From the NCBI GenBank assembly GCA_963797635.1, contig CAWCPZ010000011.1, forward strand, positions 124,001 through 188,000: 64,000 nucleotides of DNA, read 5' to 3'. The translations under genes were made by a program, and so were the position numbers. Positions within the stretch are counted from its first letter, which is position 1; each line of letters starts with the position of its first letter. Source of the stretch: JAOUEA01 sp963797635 (GTDB lineage: Bacteria > Actinomycetota > UBA4738 > HRBIN12). Positions 16,518-24,428 of the stretch are shown piece by piece. The notes under the pieces were generated by a model, which did not search any database, was not told the origin of the DNA, and saw only the letters and a program-made list of their open reading frames with translations.

Positions 16518-17690
16518 TCAGGCGTTCGTGGTGGCGCTCGGCTGCCAGCGATCGCGCGGCAGGATGTGCTCGGTGATCACCCGGTCCTGGTAGCGCTGGA
16601 TCGTCGAGAACATCGACTCGATCAGCGTCTCCGACAGCATGTGCGGCTTGAGCCCCAGGTCCAACAGCTTGGTGTGCACCGGGTTGTAGTAGTGCTCCTC
16701 GAGCTCGAAGCGGGGGTTGTCGATCGACTCCACCTGCACGTCCAGCCCCACCTCGGCGCCCGCCTTCTGCACCAGCTGGGCCAGCTCCAGGATCGAGAAC
16801 GACTCGGTGAACTGGTTGTACACCCGCATCTCGCCGCGCTCGGCGGGGTTCGTGACGGCGAGCTCGACGCACTGCAGGGTGTCGAGGATGTTGAGGTAGC
16901 CGCGCGTCTGGCCGCCCTTGCCGTACACCGTGAGGGGATGGCCGATCACCGCCTGCAGGCAGAACCGGTTCAACGCCGTGCCGAACACGTCGTCGTAGTC
17001 GAACCGGGTCATCAGCCGGTCGTCGAGCACCGTCTCGTCGGTCTGGATGCCGTAGACGACGCCCTGGTTGAGGTCGGTGGCGCGCATGCCCCACACGCGG
17101 CAGGCGAAATGGATGTTGTGGGAGTCGTGCACCTTCGACAGGTGGTACATCGAGCCCGGCAGCTTCGGGAACGGCAGGGTGTCGGTGCGGCCGTTGTGGT
17201 CGATCTCGAGGTAGCCCTCTTCGATGTCGATGTTCGGCGTGCCGTACTCGCCCATCGTGCCGAGCTTCACGAGGTGGGCGTCGGGTGTGATGTCGCGCAT
17301 CGCGTAGATCACGTTCAGCGTGTTGACGACGTTGTTCGTCTGCGTGAAGACGGCGTGCTCGCGGTCCTTCATCGAGTAGGGCGCGCTGGGCATCTCGCCG
17401 TAGTGCACGACCGCTTCGGGCTGGAACTCGCGGAACAGTCGCTCGGTGACGTCCCACTCGGTGAGGTCGCCCTCGGTGAACCCGATCTCCTGGCCGGTGA
17501 CGTCCTTCCAGGCGGCGACGCGGTCGGGCAGCCCGGCGGCGATCGGCGTGAGGGAGTCCGTGCCGGCTTCCTGGTGCGCGCGGCGACGCAGGTAGTTGTC
17601 GACGACGTGGACCTCGTGGCCGCCTTGGGAGAACCGCATCGCGGTCGGCCATCCGAGGTATCCGTCGCCGCCCAGGATCAGGATGCGCAT
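16518..17690 (-). CDS. sqdB: UDP-sulfoquinovose synthase-like NAD-dependent epimerase
   Basis: 390 residues from ATG 17690, with AAAGGA well placed upstream. The N-terminal Rossmann motif is ILILGGDGYLGWPTAMRFSQ. The characteristic VDNYLRRRAHQEAGTDSLTP and YGEMPSAPYSMKD blocks follow, with MGEYGTPNIDIEEG, the catalytic YHLSKVHDSHN (YxxxK), and WGMRATDLNQGVVYG with FDYDDVFGTALNRF. These match SqdB/SQD1/Agl3 proteins, which use sulfite and UDP-glucose to make UDP-sulfoquinovose, the head-group donor for sulfolipid or sulfo-glycans. The downstream GT2 gene is its likely partner; no SqdX-type transferase is visible. Confidence 0.85.
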   Translation of the reverse strand: MRILILGGDGYLGWPTAMRFSQGGHEVHVVDNYLRRRAHQEAGTDSLTPIAAGLPDRVAAWKDVTGQEIGFTEGDLTEWDVTERLFREFQPEAVVHYGEMPSAPYSMKDREHAVFTQTNNVVNTLNVIYAMRDITPDAHLVKLGTMGEYGTPNIDIEEGYLEIDHNGRTDTLPFPKLPGSMYHLSKVHDSHNIHFACRVWGMRATDLNQGVVYGIQTDETVLDDRLMTRFDYDDVFGTALNRFCLQAVIGHPLTVYGKGGQTRGYLNILDTLQCVELAVTNPAERGEMRVYNQFTESFSILELAQLVQKAGAEVGLDVQVESIDNPRFELEEHYYNPVHTKLLDLGLKPHMLSETLIESMFSTIQRYQDRVITEHILPRDRWQPSATTNA

Positions 17691-17745
17691 GGGTGGTCCT
17701 TTCGCTGTGTTCGGGCGGGAAGACGCCACATCCTACCGGCTGGTC

Positions 17746-18998
17746 TCACGCCAGGTCGGCCAGGGCCTCGAGGACCCGATCGACCTCGTCCGAGCGTGTG
17801 GTAGTGGCAGAAGCCGATCCGGACGGCGCCGCCGGTCTCCAGGATGTCCAGCCGCTCGAACAGCTCCATCGCGTAGTAGTGCCCGTCCCAGGTGAAGATC
17901 CCGCGCTCCGCGAGCGCCTTCGACGTGTCCCGAGGATGCTGGTCGCCCAGCCGTACCGCGAACGTGGAGGTCCGCTCGGCCAGCCGGTCGGTGCCGGGAA
18001 CGCCGTACAGCCGCGCCTGCGGGATCGACGCCAGGCCCTCCAGGAACCGGGTGGCCAGCGTCCGTTCGTGCTCGCCGATCGCGTCGAACGCCGCGGTGAC
18101 CTGGTCGGCGCGCGCGGTCCCGCCGGCGGCGCCGGTGTCCCGACCGAGCGCCGCCAGGTAGTCGACGGCCGCGACGAACCCGGCGAACCCTTCGTGGTTC
18201 TGGGTGCCGGTCTCCCAGCGTTCGGGGGAGGGGTAGTGCGTCGGCGGGCCGGACGCGGTAGGCGTCCCACGCGTCGAGGATCTCGGGCTTCGCCGCCACC
18301 ATGCCCAGGTGCGGTCCGAACACCTTGTACGGCGAGACGGTCACCATGTCGGCGCCCAGGTCCCGGAAGCCGATCGAACGGTGCTGCGCGAAGTGGACGC
18401 CGTCGACGGCGACGAGGGCGCCCGCGGACTTCGCACGCGCCACCAGATCGGCGGCCGGGGTCACGGTGCCCACGCCGTTGGACGCGAGCGTGAACGCCAC
18501 CAGGGCGGGCCCCTCGGTGAGGGCGTCATCGAACGACTCCAGATCGAGCGTGGCGTCCTCGGGGTGCAGGTCGACCCAGCGCACGGTGGCGCCGGCATCG
18601 CGGGCGGCCAGGACCCACGGCCGCACGTTCGCGTCGTGGTCCAGCCTCGTCACGACCACGGTGTCGCCCGGTCCGATCGTGCGCGCGAACGACCGAGACA
18701 GGTGGAGCAGCAGCGAGGTCGAGTTGGCGCCGAACACGATCTGATCCGGCTCGGCGCCCACGAGGTCGGCGCCGGCCCGCCGGGCCGCGGCGGCGAGTTC
18801 CTCGGTCTCCTCGCTCACGACGAACGCGCCGTCCATGTTGCTGATCCCGTCGCGGTAGCGCTGACTCACCGCCTCGATCACCGTGTCGGGGACCTGGGAG
18901 CCGCCCGGCGCATCGGCGAACACCACGGGGCGTCCGTCCTGGACGCGGGACAGGGCCGGGAACCGGCTGCGAACGGCGGCGAGATCGAGTGCGCTCAT
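17746..18998 (-). CDS. Cysteine desulfurase-like class V aminotransferase, two frameshifts
   Basis: ATG 18998-18996. A PLP enzyme of fold type I, about 417 residues when two breaks (18236-18243 and 17793-17795, one surplus base each) are bridged. The opening RPVVFADAPGGSQVPDTVIEA belongs to the cysteine-desulfurase-like family. VVVTRLDHDANVRPWVLAA and SAGALVAVDGVHFAQHRSIG (PLP-binding Asp) precede VSPYKVFGPHLGMVAAKPE with the Schiff-base lysine. HYPSPERWETGTQNHEG is recovered in the second frame and IGFCHYHTSDEVDRVLEALA at the end. Whether it mobilises sulfur or modifies another amino acid is unknown. Confidence 0.8.
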
Positions 18999-19073
18999 GC
19001 GACATACACTCCCGCGGCGACGGCGCTCCGGCAAATCGCTGAGCGCACCATGCACCCGAACGGGGAGGTCAGG

Positions 19074-19906
19074 ATGCGGTTCGGTCTGGACATCGCGCAG
19101 CACCAGCTCACCTGGGACGAGATCGTGCACCGTGCCCGCCTGGCCGAAGACGCCGGCCTGGACGGTGTGTGGGCGTTCGACCATTTCAAGGCGCTCTACG
19201 CCGATCCGATGGGGCCGTCGTCTGGAGGCCTGGACCCTGCTGGCCGGTCTGGCGCGCGAGACCACCTCGATCCGGCTGGGCACGCTGGTGACCGGCATGA
19301 CCCACCGTCATCCGTCCGTGCTGGCCGCGCGAGGTCGTCACCGTCGATCACCTGTCGAACGGCCGCGTCGAGTGTGCGATCGGCGCCGCGTGGAACGAGC
19401 CGGAGCACCACGAACTGGGGATCCCGTTCCCGCCGGTCGCCGAGCGGATGGACCGGCTCGAAGAAGGCGTGCAGGTGATGCGGAAGTTGTTCACCGAGGA
19501 TCACGTGACGTTCGAGGGGCGCTACCTCCGGTTGGAGGACGCCACGTACCGGCCCCGGCCGGTCCAACAGCCGCACCCGCCGATCTGGATCGGTGGGACG
19601 GGGCCGCGGCGCACGCTGCCGATCGCGGGCCGCTACGCCGACGTGTGGCACGGGTGGGCCGACGACGCGACGGCCTACCGCGAGATGCGCGACATCATCG
19701 ACCGGTCCGCCGAAGCAGCCGGCCGGGACCCCTCGACGATCCTGCGGGCCTCGAGCCTGTCGATCAGCGAGGACTGGGACGAGGTGCGGACCGCCTTCGA
19801 CTGGATGGCGGCCGAAGGGATCGGCTACCTGGTGATCGAGTGGCCGGGCGAGGGAGAGGGCCGGGTTCGGACCTTCCTCGACGAGGTGCTGCCCACGCTG
19901 GGCTGA
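19074..19906 (+). CDS. LLM-class (probably F420-dependent) oxidoreductase, two frameshifts
   Basis: ATG 19074 is preceded by GGGGAGG at six bases, which selects it over ATG 19050. The product is a luciferase-like TIM barrel of about 277 residues. It starts with MRFGLDIAQHQLTWDEIVHR and DAGLDGVWAFDHFKALY, then ETTSIRLGTLVTGMTHRHPS, VDHLSNGRVECAIGAAWNEP, PHPPIWIGGTGPRRTLPIAG and YADVWHGW. The frame shifts at 19211-19216 and near 19324-19331, each by one surplus base. This signature is typical of coenzyme F420-using proteins in Actinomycetota; the substrate is not predictable. It diverges from the cysteine-desulfurase-like gene. Confidence 0.82.
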
Positions 19907-20082
19907 GTCGTCGGCCGAGGCATCTGTGGGTCGGGGGCGGCCTCCAGGGCCCACCACGACTCGAGCGTGCCGGTTTCATCCAGCACGTCCTCCATCGAGT
20001 GGAGCCGTGGACGGACGGCGAGCACGTAGTTGATGAGGCCGAGCACCAGGGCGATGCCGAAGCACACTGCGGTCGTCTTCAC
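19825..20082 (-). CDS. Small single-pass membrane protein, uncertain C-terminus
   Basis: GTG 20082-20080 has GAAGGGG about nine bases upstream. The 85-residue frame opens with a hydrophobic helix (CFGIALVLGLINYVLAV) followed by a polar tail (HSMEDVLDETGTLESWW). The last 27 codons overlap the end of the convergent oxidoreductase gene and look less protein-like, so a one-base error may have lengthened it. No family was recognised. Ribosome binding site and helix are the only support. Confidence 0.45.
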   Translation of the reverse strand: MKTTAVCFGIALVLGLINYVLAVRPRLHSMEDVLDETGTLESWWALEAAPDPQMPRPTTQPSVGSTSSRKVRTRPSPSPGHSITR

Positions 20083-20130
20083 GATCGATCCCCTTCCCCG
20101 CGGCCGGGAACGCACGTCGGAACGCACGAA

Positions 20131-20160
20131 AGGCCGCGACACGAAGCACGGTCGCGGCCT
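20131..20160 (-). terminator. Hairpin downstream of the membrane-protein gene at 20219
   Basis: AGGCCGCGAC at 20131-20140 and GTCGCGGCCT at 20151-20160 pair perfectly over 10 bp with a 10-base loop. On the minus strand it lies about 60 bases past the stop at 20219 and is followed by TTTCGTGCG, a weak U-tract. A terminator or 3'-stabilising hairpin is likely. Confidence 0.6.
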
Positions 20161-20218
20161 CCAGGGATCTGGTCAGCCCCACGAGCCTCCGGTCAGGCCG
20201 GTCGGCTCAGGCCTCATG

Positions 20219-21081
20219 CTACGGCATCGGCGTGGGGCCCGTCGCCCGCAGCTCCGCGCGGAGCGAATCCTTCGTGATGCCGCCCGCCTTCACCCGCAGG
20301 TTCACGTAGAGCAGCACCAGCACCAGGGACACGAACGGCAACGTGATCACCTGCAAGCGAGGTTCGCGATCACGGACATCGCGTCGCCCGCGGTTCCGAC
20401 CACGCCGGCCGCGATCGAGCCCGCGACGAGCACGAGGAACGTCAGCGCCAGCGTTCCCAGCGAATGCCCGAACGCCGACATGATCAGCGCCCAGGACCGG
20501 GACAATGCCTCGCTCCCGCGCTTGTTCTCGATCACCAGCGCGGGGATCGACATCGACAGCGTCAACCCGAGGAACAACGCACCGAGGATCACGAAGAAGA
20601 GCAGGAACGGTGCATGCAGCGCCCCGGCGAACAGCGAGCCGACGAGGATCTCGACGAAGAGGATCGCGAACAACAGCAGCCCCACGACGAGGATCGACCC
20701 CAGATGGCGGAGGCCGTACCGGAGGCTCTCGGCGACACCGCCGGGGGCTCCGGCCACCTCGGACGCCACGAGGCGGGTGAGGGCCCCGGTCATGGCCATC
20801 CACACGATGAAGTACAGCCCGGTCCCCACCAGCACCACGATCGTGGCCCTGGTGTCCGGATCGGCGCCCGTGTCGCCCGCCGCCAGGCCGATCAGCAACC
20901 CTGCGACGAACGAGATCGCGGTGAACACGGCGCTGATCCCGAGCAGCGGCTTCCAGTGCTCGCCCAGGGTGGAGAACGCCCGGCCGATGATCGACCCGGG
21001 GGTGAGGGGAGCGAGGGGCAAGGCGCCACCGCCCTGACTGCCCGGGTTCGGCGGTGGAGGCGGTGGTGGGATGGCGGCCAT
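20219..21081 (-). CDS. Polytopic membrane protein with proline-rich N-terminus (paralogue A), frameshifted
   Basis: ATG 21081 after GAGGTGAA. The first 22 residues are low complexity (MAAIPPPPPPPNPG). About six membrane helices follow with characteristic phrases IIGRAFSTLGEHWKPLLGIS, SMSIPALVIENKRGSEALSR and SWALIMSAFGHSLGTL. The frame breaks at 20352-20358. Here one base must be added, opposite to the other breaks in this window, to continue as VITLPFVSLVLVLLYVNLRV and a hydrophilic C-terminus. It is paralogous to the next gene upstream. The repeated ENKRGSEALSRSW-type motif resembles domains seen in glycerophosphodiesterase membrane-domain proteins. Function unknown. Confidence 0.72.
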
Positions 21082-21101
21082 TCGCGGTTCACCTCTTCGT
21101 G

Positions 21102-21129
21102 CGAAGGGCGCCCCGCGGGGCGCCCTTCG
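21102..21129. repeat. 28-bp perfect palindrome between paralogous membrane genes
   Basis: The first half CGAAGGGCGCCCCG is followed immediately by its exact reverse complement. It sits 22 bases past the stop of the gene at 21151-22017 and 20 bases before the start of the next. No U-tract follows on the minus strand. It may be a terminator-like hairpin or mRNA processing site. Confidence 0.7.
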
Positions 21130-21150
21130 TCATGCGGATATGCCCTGAGA

Positions 21151-22017
21151 TCACGTGGGGTTCGTTGCCAGTTCCCCACGGAGCTGATCGGCGGTGAGGG
21201 CCTCGGTTCGGGCTCGCAGGTCCACGTACAGCAGCACCGCGACGAGCGCCGAGAACGGCGCCACGATGATCTGGCCGATCGCCTGGAAGACCCAGGTGAC
21301 GAACCAGTTGTCGCTGATCGCGGTGCCGATGCCGTTGATGATCCCGCTGACCACCCCGGCGATGATGGCCGCGACCAAGATCACCACCACGACGTGCCAG
21401 AAGTGTCCCTTCACCAGGTTCCAGGATCGCCCCATGGCTTCGGTGCCCTTGCGGTTCTCGACCACGAGGGCGGGGATGGCCACGGCGAACATCACGATCA
21501 GGATGAGACCGGGGATGATGAACAGGATCAGTCCGCCGAGGACCGCGAGGCCCACCAGGATCGAGATCAGCAGCACGCTGCCGAACCGAGCGAACCCCCA
21601 CTTGTACGAGGCATCGATGTCGACCGCATCCCCGATGCTGGCCTGGGCGGCGCCTCGGATCAGGGCCGCCTGCAGCACCGCGGAGATGATCACCGCGATC
21701 ACGACGCCGATCAGCGCCGCGAAGATCCCGACGGTGGCGCTCCGGGTGGTCACCTCGACCGTCTGGCCGAAGATGGTCTCGGTGTGCGTGTCGGGCGCGA
21801 AGACCACGCCGCCGAGGAACGCGCTGATGAACGTCAGCGGCACCACCACGATCGCGACGATCATGAGCAGGCCGGACGCGTTCGCCTTGTAGATCTCGAA
21901 GGCGGCGCTGAGGATGTCGCCGAGCCCTCGCGGGGCCAGGCCACCACCCGCGCCACCTCCTGCACCGCCCGGAGGCGGTGGCGGTGGCGGCGTCGTGAAC
22001 CCGCCGGAATCGTCCAT
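21151..22017 (-). CDS. Polytopic membrane protein with proline/glycine-rich N-terminus (paralogue B)
   Basis: ATG 22017 with AGGGAG upstream; 288 residues. An unusual N-terminus (TTPPPPPPPGGAGGGAGGG) precedes LGDILSAAFEIYKANASG and about six helices. The central sequence AVAIPALVVENRKGTEAMGR, then SWNLVKGHFWHVVVVILVAA, aligns with the equivalent motif of paralogue A. The C-terminus is VALVAVLLYVDLRARTEAL, again matching A (VLLYVNLRV). Tandem duplication is therefore evident. Members of this type are often annotated as DUF or glycerophosphoryl diester phosphodiesterase membrane-domain proteins; no enzymatic domain is present. Confidence 0.78.
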   Translation of the reverse strand: MDDSGGFTTPPPPPPPGGAGGGAGGGLAPRGLGDILSAAFEIYKANASGLLMIVAIVVVPLTFISAFLGGVVFAPDTHTETIFGQTVEVTTRSATVGIFAALIGVVIAVIISAVLQAALIRGAAQASIGDAVDIDASYKWGFARFGSVLLISILVGLAVLGGLILFIIPGLILIVMFAVAIPALVVENRKGTEAMGRSWNLVKGHFWHVVVVILVAAIIAGVVSGIINGIGTAISDNWFVTWVFQAIGQIIVAPFSALVAVLLYVDLRARTEALTADQLRGELATNPT

Positions 22018-22074
22018 GAGGAACTCCCTTCGGAACAGGTAGGGGAACGCCCGGATGGTACGCCCCGGGCCCGA

Positions 22075-22728
22075 TCAGGTGTGGGAGCCGCGAGGATCCA
22101 TCCCCACCGCCTCGTTCCAGCGTTCCGCCAGCGTGGGCGGGGTCCAGGCGGGATCGGGACGCCAATCCTCCCAGTCCAGGTCGAACGGGGGTTCCCGGAG
22201 CAGGAGGTGTTCGATGGCGCGCTCCCCGGCCCAGCGGATGCCCATCGCCTCGTCCGAGGTGATCAGTCCGCGTTCGATCGCCTCGGCCAGCTCGTCCTCG
22301 TCCTTCCAGGCGTAGGTCGACCGATCGATCGGGATCCGCACGTCCAGGAACCAGTCCACGTAGTCGAACCCGCCGTCCCATCGCTGGAGCGGCGACTGGA
22401 TGTTGACGTAGTAGCCGGTGAACCGGCCCTCGTCATCGGTGTTCATCAAGATCCCGTACGCCGAGTCCGGGAACGCGAACGACAGCACCCCGCGTTCGCG
22501 CACCAAGGGCTCGAGCTCCCAGGCTCCATCGAGGAAGCGGACCTCGCCGTCGTGGCGAGGGTCGTTCATCCAGTGGGTGCCGGGGACGAACCAGAACGCG
22601 CGGTGCCGGTCGGGCAGGTCTTCGACGATCCGCAGCGGACGTGCCGCCACGACGCGACCGTGCCACACCTCGCGAAGCGTGACGGCCTCGCCGGGCTCGA
22701 GGGAAGGTTCCGGCTCGGCGGGGGTCAG
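22075..22728 (-). CDS. DUF402 family protein, start codon uncertain
   Basis: About 217 residues. The core GEAVTLREVWHGRVVAARPL, VRFLDGAWELEPLVRERGVL, GYYVNIQSPLQRWDGGFDYV and DWFLDVRIPIDRSTYAWKDE matches the DUF402 beta-barrel fold, which includes nucleoside di/triphosphatases and FomD-like phosphohydrolases. Acidic clusters in DEDELAEAIERG are typical metal-binding positions. No ATG, GTG or TTG precedes the conserved core in frame; a CTG at 22728-22726 overlaps the stop of the ornithine aminotransferase gene (CTGA) and is used provisionally. It forms an operon with that gene. Confidence 0.72.
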   Translation of the reverse strand: MTPAEPEPSLEPGEAVTLREVWHGRVVAARPLRIVEDLPDRHRAFWFVPGTHWMNDPRHDGEVRFLDGAWELEPLVRERGVLSFAFPDSAYGILMNTDDEGRFTGYYVNIQSPLQRWDGGFDYVDWFLDVRIPIDRSTYAWKDEDELAEAIERGLITSDEAMGIRWAGERAIEHLLLREPPFDLDWEDWRPDPAWTPPTLAERWNEAVGMDPRGSHT

Positions 22729-23987
22729 GCCACTCGCTCGCGCAGCGCTTCCAGGATCCGCTCCGTCGCCCAGTCCAGGTCCTCCTGCGTCACGCACAGC
22801 GGGGGCGCCAGGCGCACGGTGGTCTCGTGCGTGTCCTTCGCCAGGACGCCCATGTCGAGGAGCCGTTCGCACACCTCGCGGGCCGGCGCCGCCTCGGGGG
22901 TGAGCTCGATGCCGATCCACAGGCCCTTGCCGCGGACCTCGCTCACGGCTTCCCGCGGAGCTTCGGCGCGGAGCCGTTCGATCAGCGCGGTGCCCAGCTC
23001 GTCGGCCCGCTGCTGGAACTCCCCGGTCCGCAGCAGCCGCAGGACCTCGAGGCCCACCGCGCAGGCCAGCGGGTTCCCGCCGAACGTCGACCCGTGTTCG
23101 CCGGGCCGGAACACGCCCAGCACCTCGCGGGTGGACACCACGGCGCTGATCGCGACGATGCCGCCGCCCAGCGCCTTGCCCAGGATGTAGACGTCGGGTT
23201 GCACGCCCTCGTGTTCGCACGCGAACGTGCGGCCGGTGCGGCCCAGCCCGGATTGGATCTCGTCGGCGAGGAGCAGCACGTTGCGCTCGGTGCACAGCTC
23301 ACGGGCGCGCCGCAGGTACCCGTCGGGCGGCACCACGACCCCGGCCTCGCCCTGGATCGGTTCGACCAGGAACCCCACGACGTCGGGATCGGCGAGCGCG
23401 GCATCCAGCGCGTCGATGTCGCCGTAGGGCACGGTCTCGAACCCCGGCGTGAACGGGCCGAAGCCACCGCGCGCGTCCGGGTCGGTCGAGAAGCTCACGA
23501 TCGCGATCGTGCGACCGTGGAAGTTGCCGCTGCACGTGACGATCTTCGCGCGGTCCTCCGGCACGCCCTTGACGTCGTAGCCCCATCGACGCGCGGTCTT
23601 CAGCGCGGTCTCGACGGCCTCGGCGCCGGTGTTCATGGGCAGCACCATCTCCATGCCGCAGAGCTCGGCGAGCTCCTTGCAGAACGGACCGAGCTTGTCG
23701 TTGTGGAACGCGCGCGAGGTGAGCGTGACGTGGTCGAGCTGCTCGCGCGCGGCGGCCACCAGGTCGGGGTGACGGTGCCCGAAGTTCAGCGCCGAATACG
23801 CGGCCAGCATGTCGAGGTAACGCTTGCCCTCGACGTCGGTGACCCAGGCGCCCTCGCCGTCGGCCACCACCACGGGAAGCGGGTGATAGTTGTGCGCCGA
23901 ATACCGCTCCATCAGCTCGATCTGGGCCTCGGAGCTCGTGGCGGAAGCGGGGGACAGCTGCTCGTTCGGATCGGCCACCGTCGTCAT
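22725..23987 (-). CDS. rocD: Ornithine aminotransferase
   Basis: Transfers the delta-amino group of ornithine to 2-oxoglutarate, yielding glutamate semialdehyde and glutamate; a PLP class III aminotransferase. The 420 residues show MNTGAEAVETALKTARRWGY, CSGNFHGRTIAIVSFSTDP, VVGFLVEPIQGEAGVVVPPD, LLLADEIQSGLGRTGRTFAC (PLP-ring Asp), ILGKALGGGIVAISAVV (Schiff-base Lys) and GEHGSTFGGNPLACAVGLEV, all matching ornithine aminotransferases. I favour ATG 23987 over 23996 because TATCAT lies seven bases upstream, consistent with leaderless transcription. The downstream DUF402 gene overlaps the stop. Confidence 0.9.
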   Translation of the reverse strand: MTTVADPNEQLSPASATSSEAQIELMERYSAHNYHPLPVVVADGEGAWVTDVEGKRYLDMLAAYSALNFGHRHPDLVAAAREQLDHVTLTSRAFHNDKLGPFCKELAELCGMEMVLPMNTGAEAVETALKTARRWGYDVKGVPEDRAKIVTCSGNFHGRTIAIVSFSTDPDARGGFGPFTPGFETVPYGDIDALDAALADPDVVGFLVEPIQGEAGVVVPPDGYLRRARELCTERNVLLLADEIQSGLGRTGRTFACEHEGVQPDVYILGKALGGGIVAISAVVSTREVLGVFRPGEHGSTFGGNPLACAVGLEVLRLLRTGEFQQRADELGTALIERLRAEAPREAVSEVRGKGLWIGIELTPEAAPAREVCERLLDMGVLAKDTHETTVRLAPPLCVTQEDLDWATERILEALRERVA

Positions 23988-23994
23988 GGCCAGC

Positions 23995-24000
23995 ATGATA
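23995..24000 (-). promoter_or_regulatory. -10-like TATCAT, leaderless promoter of rocD
   Basis: On the minus strand TATCAT is followed by seven bases and the ATG at 23987. Confidence 0.45.
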
Positions 24001-24076
24001 CGGCCCGCGACCGAAGCGTTGGGCGGCGCAAGGGTTCGCGAACCCGGCCTCGACGACGACGGTCGTTCGGCGCGTC

Positions 24077-24106
24077 TTGACGGATGTCGGAGCCCGGGCG
24101 TACATT
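24077..24106 (+). promoter_or_regulatory. Sigma-70-type promoter of the mutagenesis locus
   Basis: -35 TTGACG (24077-24082), 18-base spacer, -10 TACATT (24101-24106). The LexA box starts 11 bases after the -10, so it covers the expected transcription start region. The promoter core is closely similar to that of dnaE1 at 59649. Confidence 0.7.
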
Positions 24107-24116
24107 CATCCTCCGC

Positions 24117-24132
24117 TCGAACATATGTTCGA
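24117..24132 (+). promoter_or_regulatory. LexA (SOS) box, perfect 16-bp palindrome
   Basis: TCGAACATATGTTCGA is fully self-complementary and matches the actinobacterial LexA consensus TCGAAC-N4-GTTCGA. It lies just downstream of the promoter at 24077 and 37 bases before the GTG of the DUF6504 gene. LexA binding there would block initiation until RecA-triggered cleavage after DNA damage. Confidence 0.88.
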
Positions 24133-24168
24133 GTTCATGTCTGTGAGGTCGATCACATCGAGGCCACG

Positions 24169-24414
24169 GTGACGAAGCGGTTCGACGAGGAGATCAGGGT
24201 CGAGCGAGACACCGGGATGCCGTGCGCGTTCGAGTGGCGAGGCAGGCGCTACGACGTCATCGACGTGATCGGCAAGTGGCGGATCGAAGGCCGCTGGTGG
24301 TCGGACGGGCGCGACCGCGAGTACTGGCGGGTCGAGGCGCGCGGCGGCGCGGTATGGGATCTGTACTTCGACCGCGGCAAGGACCGCTGGCACATGGAAC
24401 GGCTCTGGGACTAG
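24169..24414 (+). CDS. DUF6504 protein of the DnaE2 locus
   Basis: GTG 24169 with GAGG five bases upstream gives 81 residues. The pattern CAFEWRGRRYDVIDVIGKWR, GRWWSDGRDREYWRVEARGG, then VWDLYFDRGKDRWHMERLWD matches the small family found next to DnaE2/ImuB genes in other Actinomycetota. It is rich in aromatics and arginines with no membrane segment, so it is a cytosolic, possibly nucleic-acid- or polymerase-binding, accessory. It is the first gene after the LexA box and 14 bases ahead of dnaE2. Its biochemical role is not known to me. Confidence 0.75.
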   Translation: MTKRFDEEIRVERDTGMPCAFEWRGRRYDVIDVIGKWRIEGRWWSDGRDREYWRVEARGGAVWDLYFDRGKDRWHMERLWD

Positions 24415-24428
24415 TCTGGAATGGACTA

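Noticed and set aside
20464..23190. 908-codon plus-strand frame opposite the tandem membrane genes and rocD
   Set aside because: Dominated by repeated Asp/His/Arg/Gln strings typical of antisense GC-rich frames; the opposite strand has clear conserved genes.
24169..24414. Antitoxin or phage protein as identity of the small gene after the LexA box
   Set aside because: The WRGRRYDV and YWRVEA pattern and its position before dnaE2 fit the DUF6504 accessory family better, and no toxin partner is adjacent.
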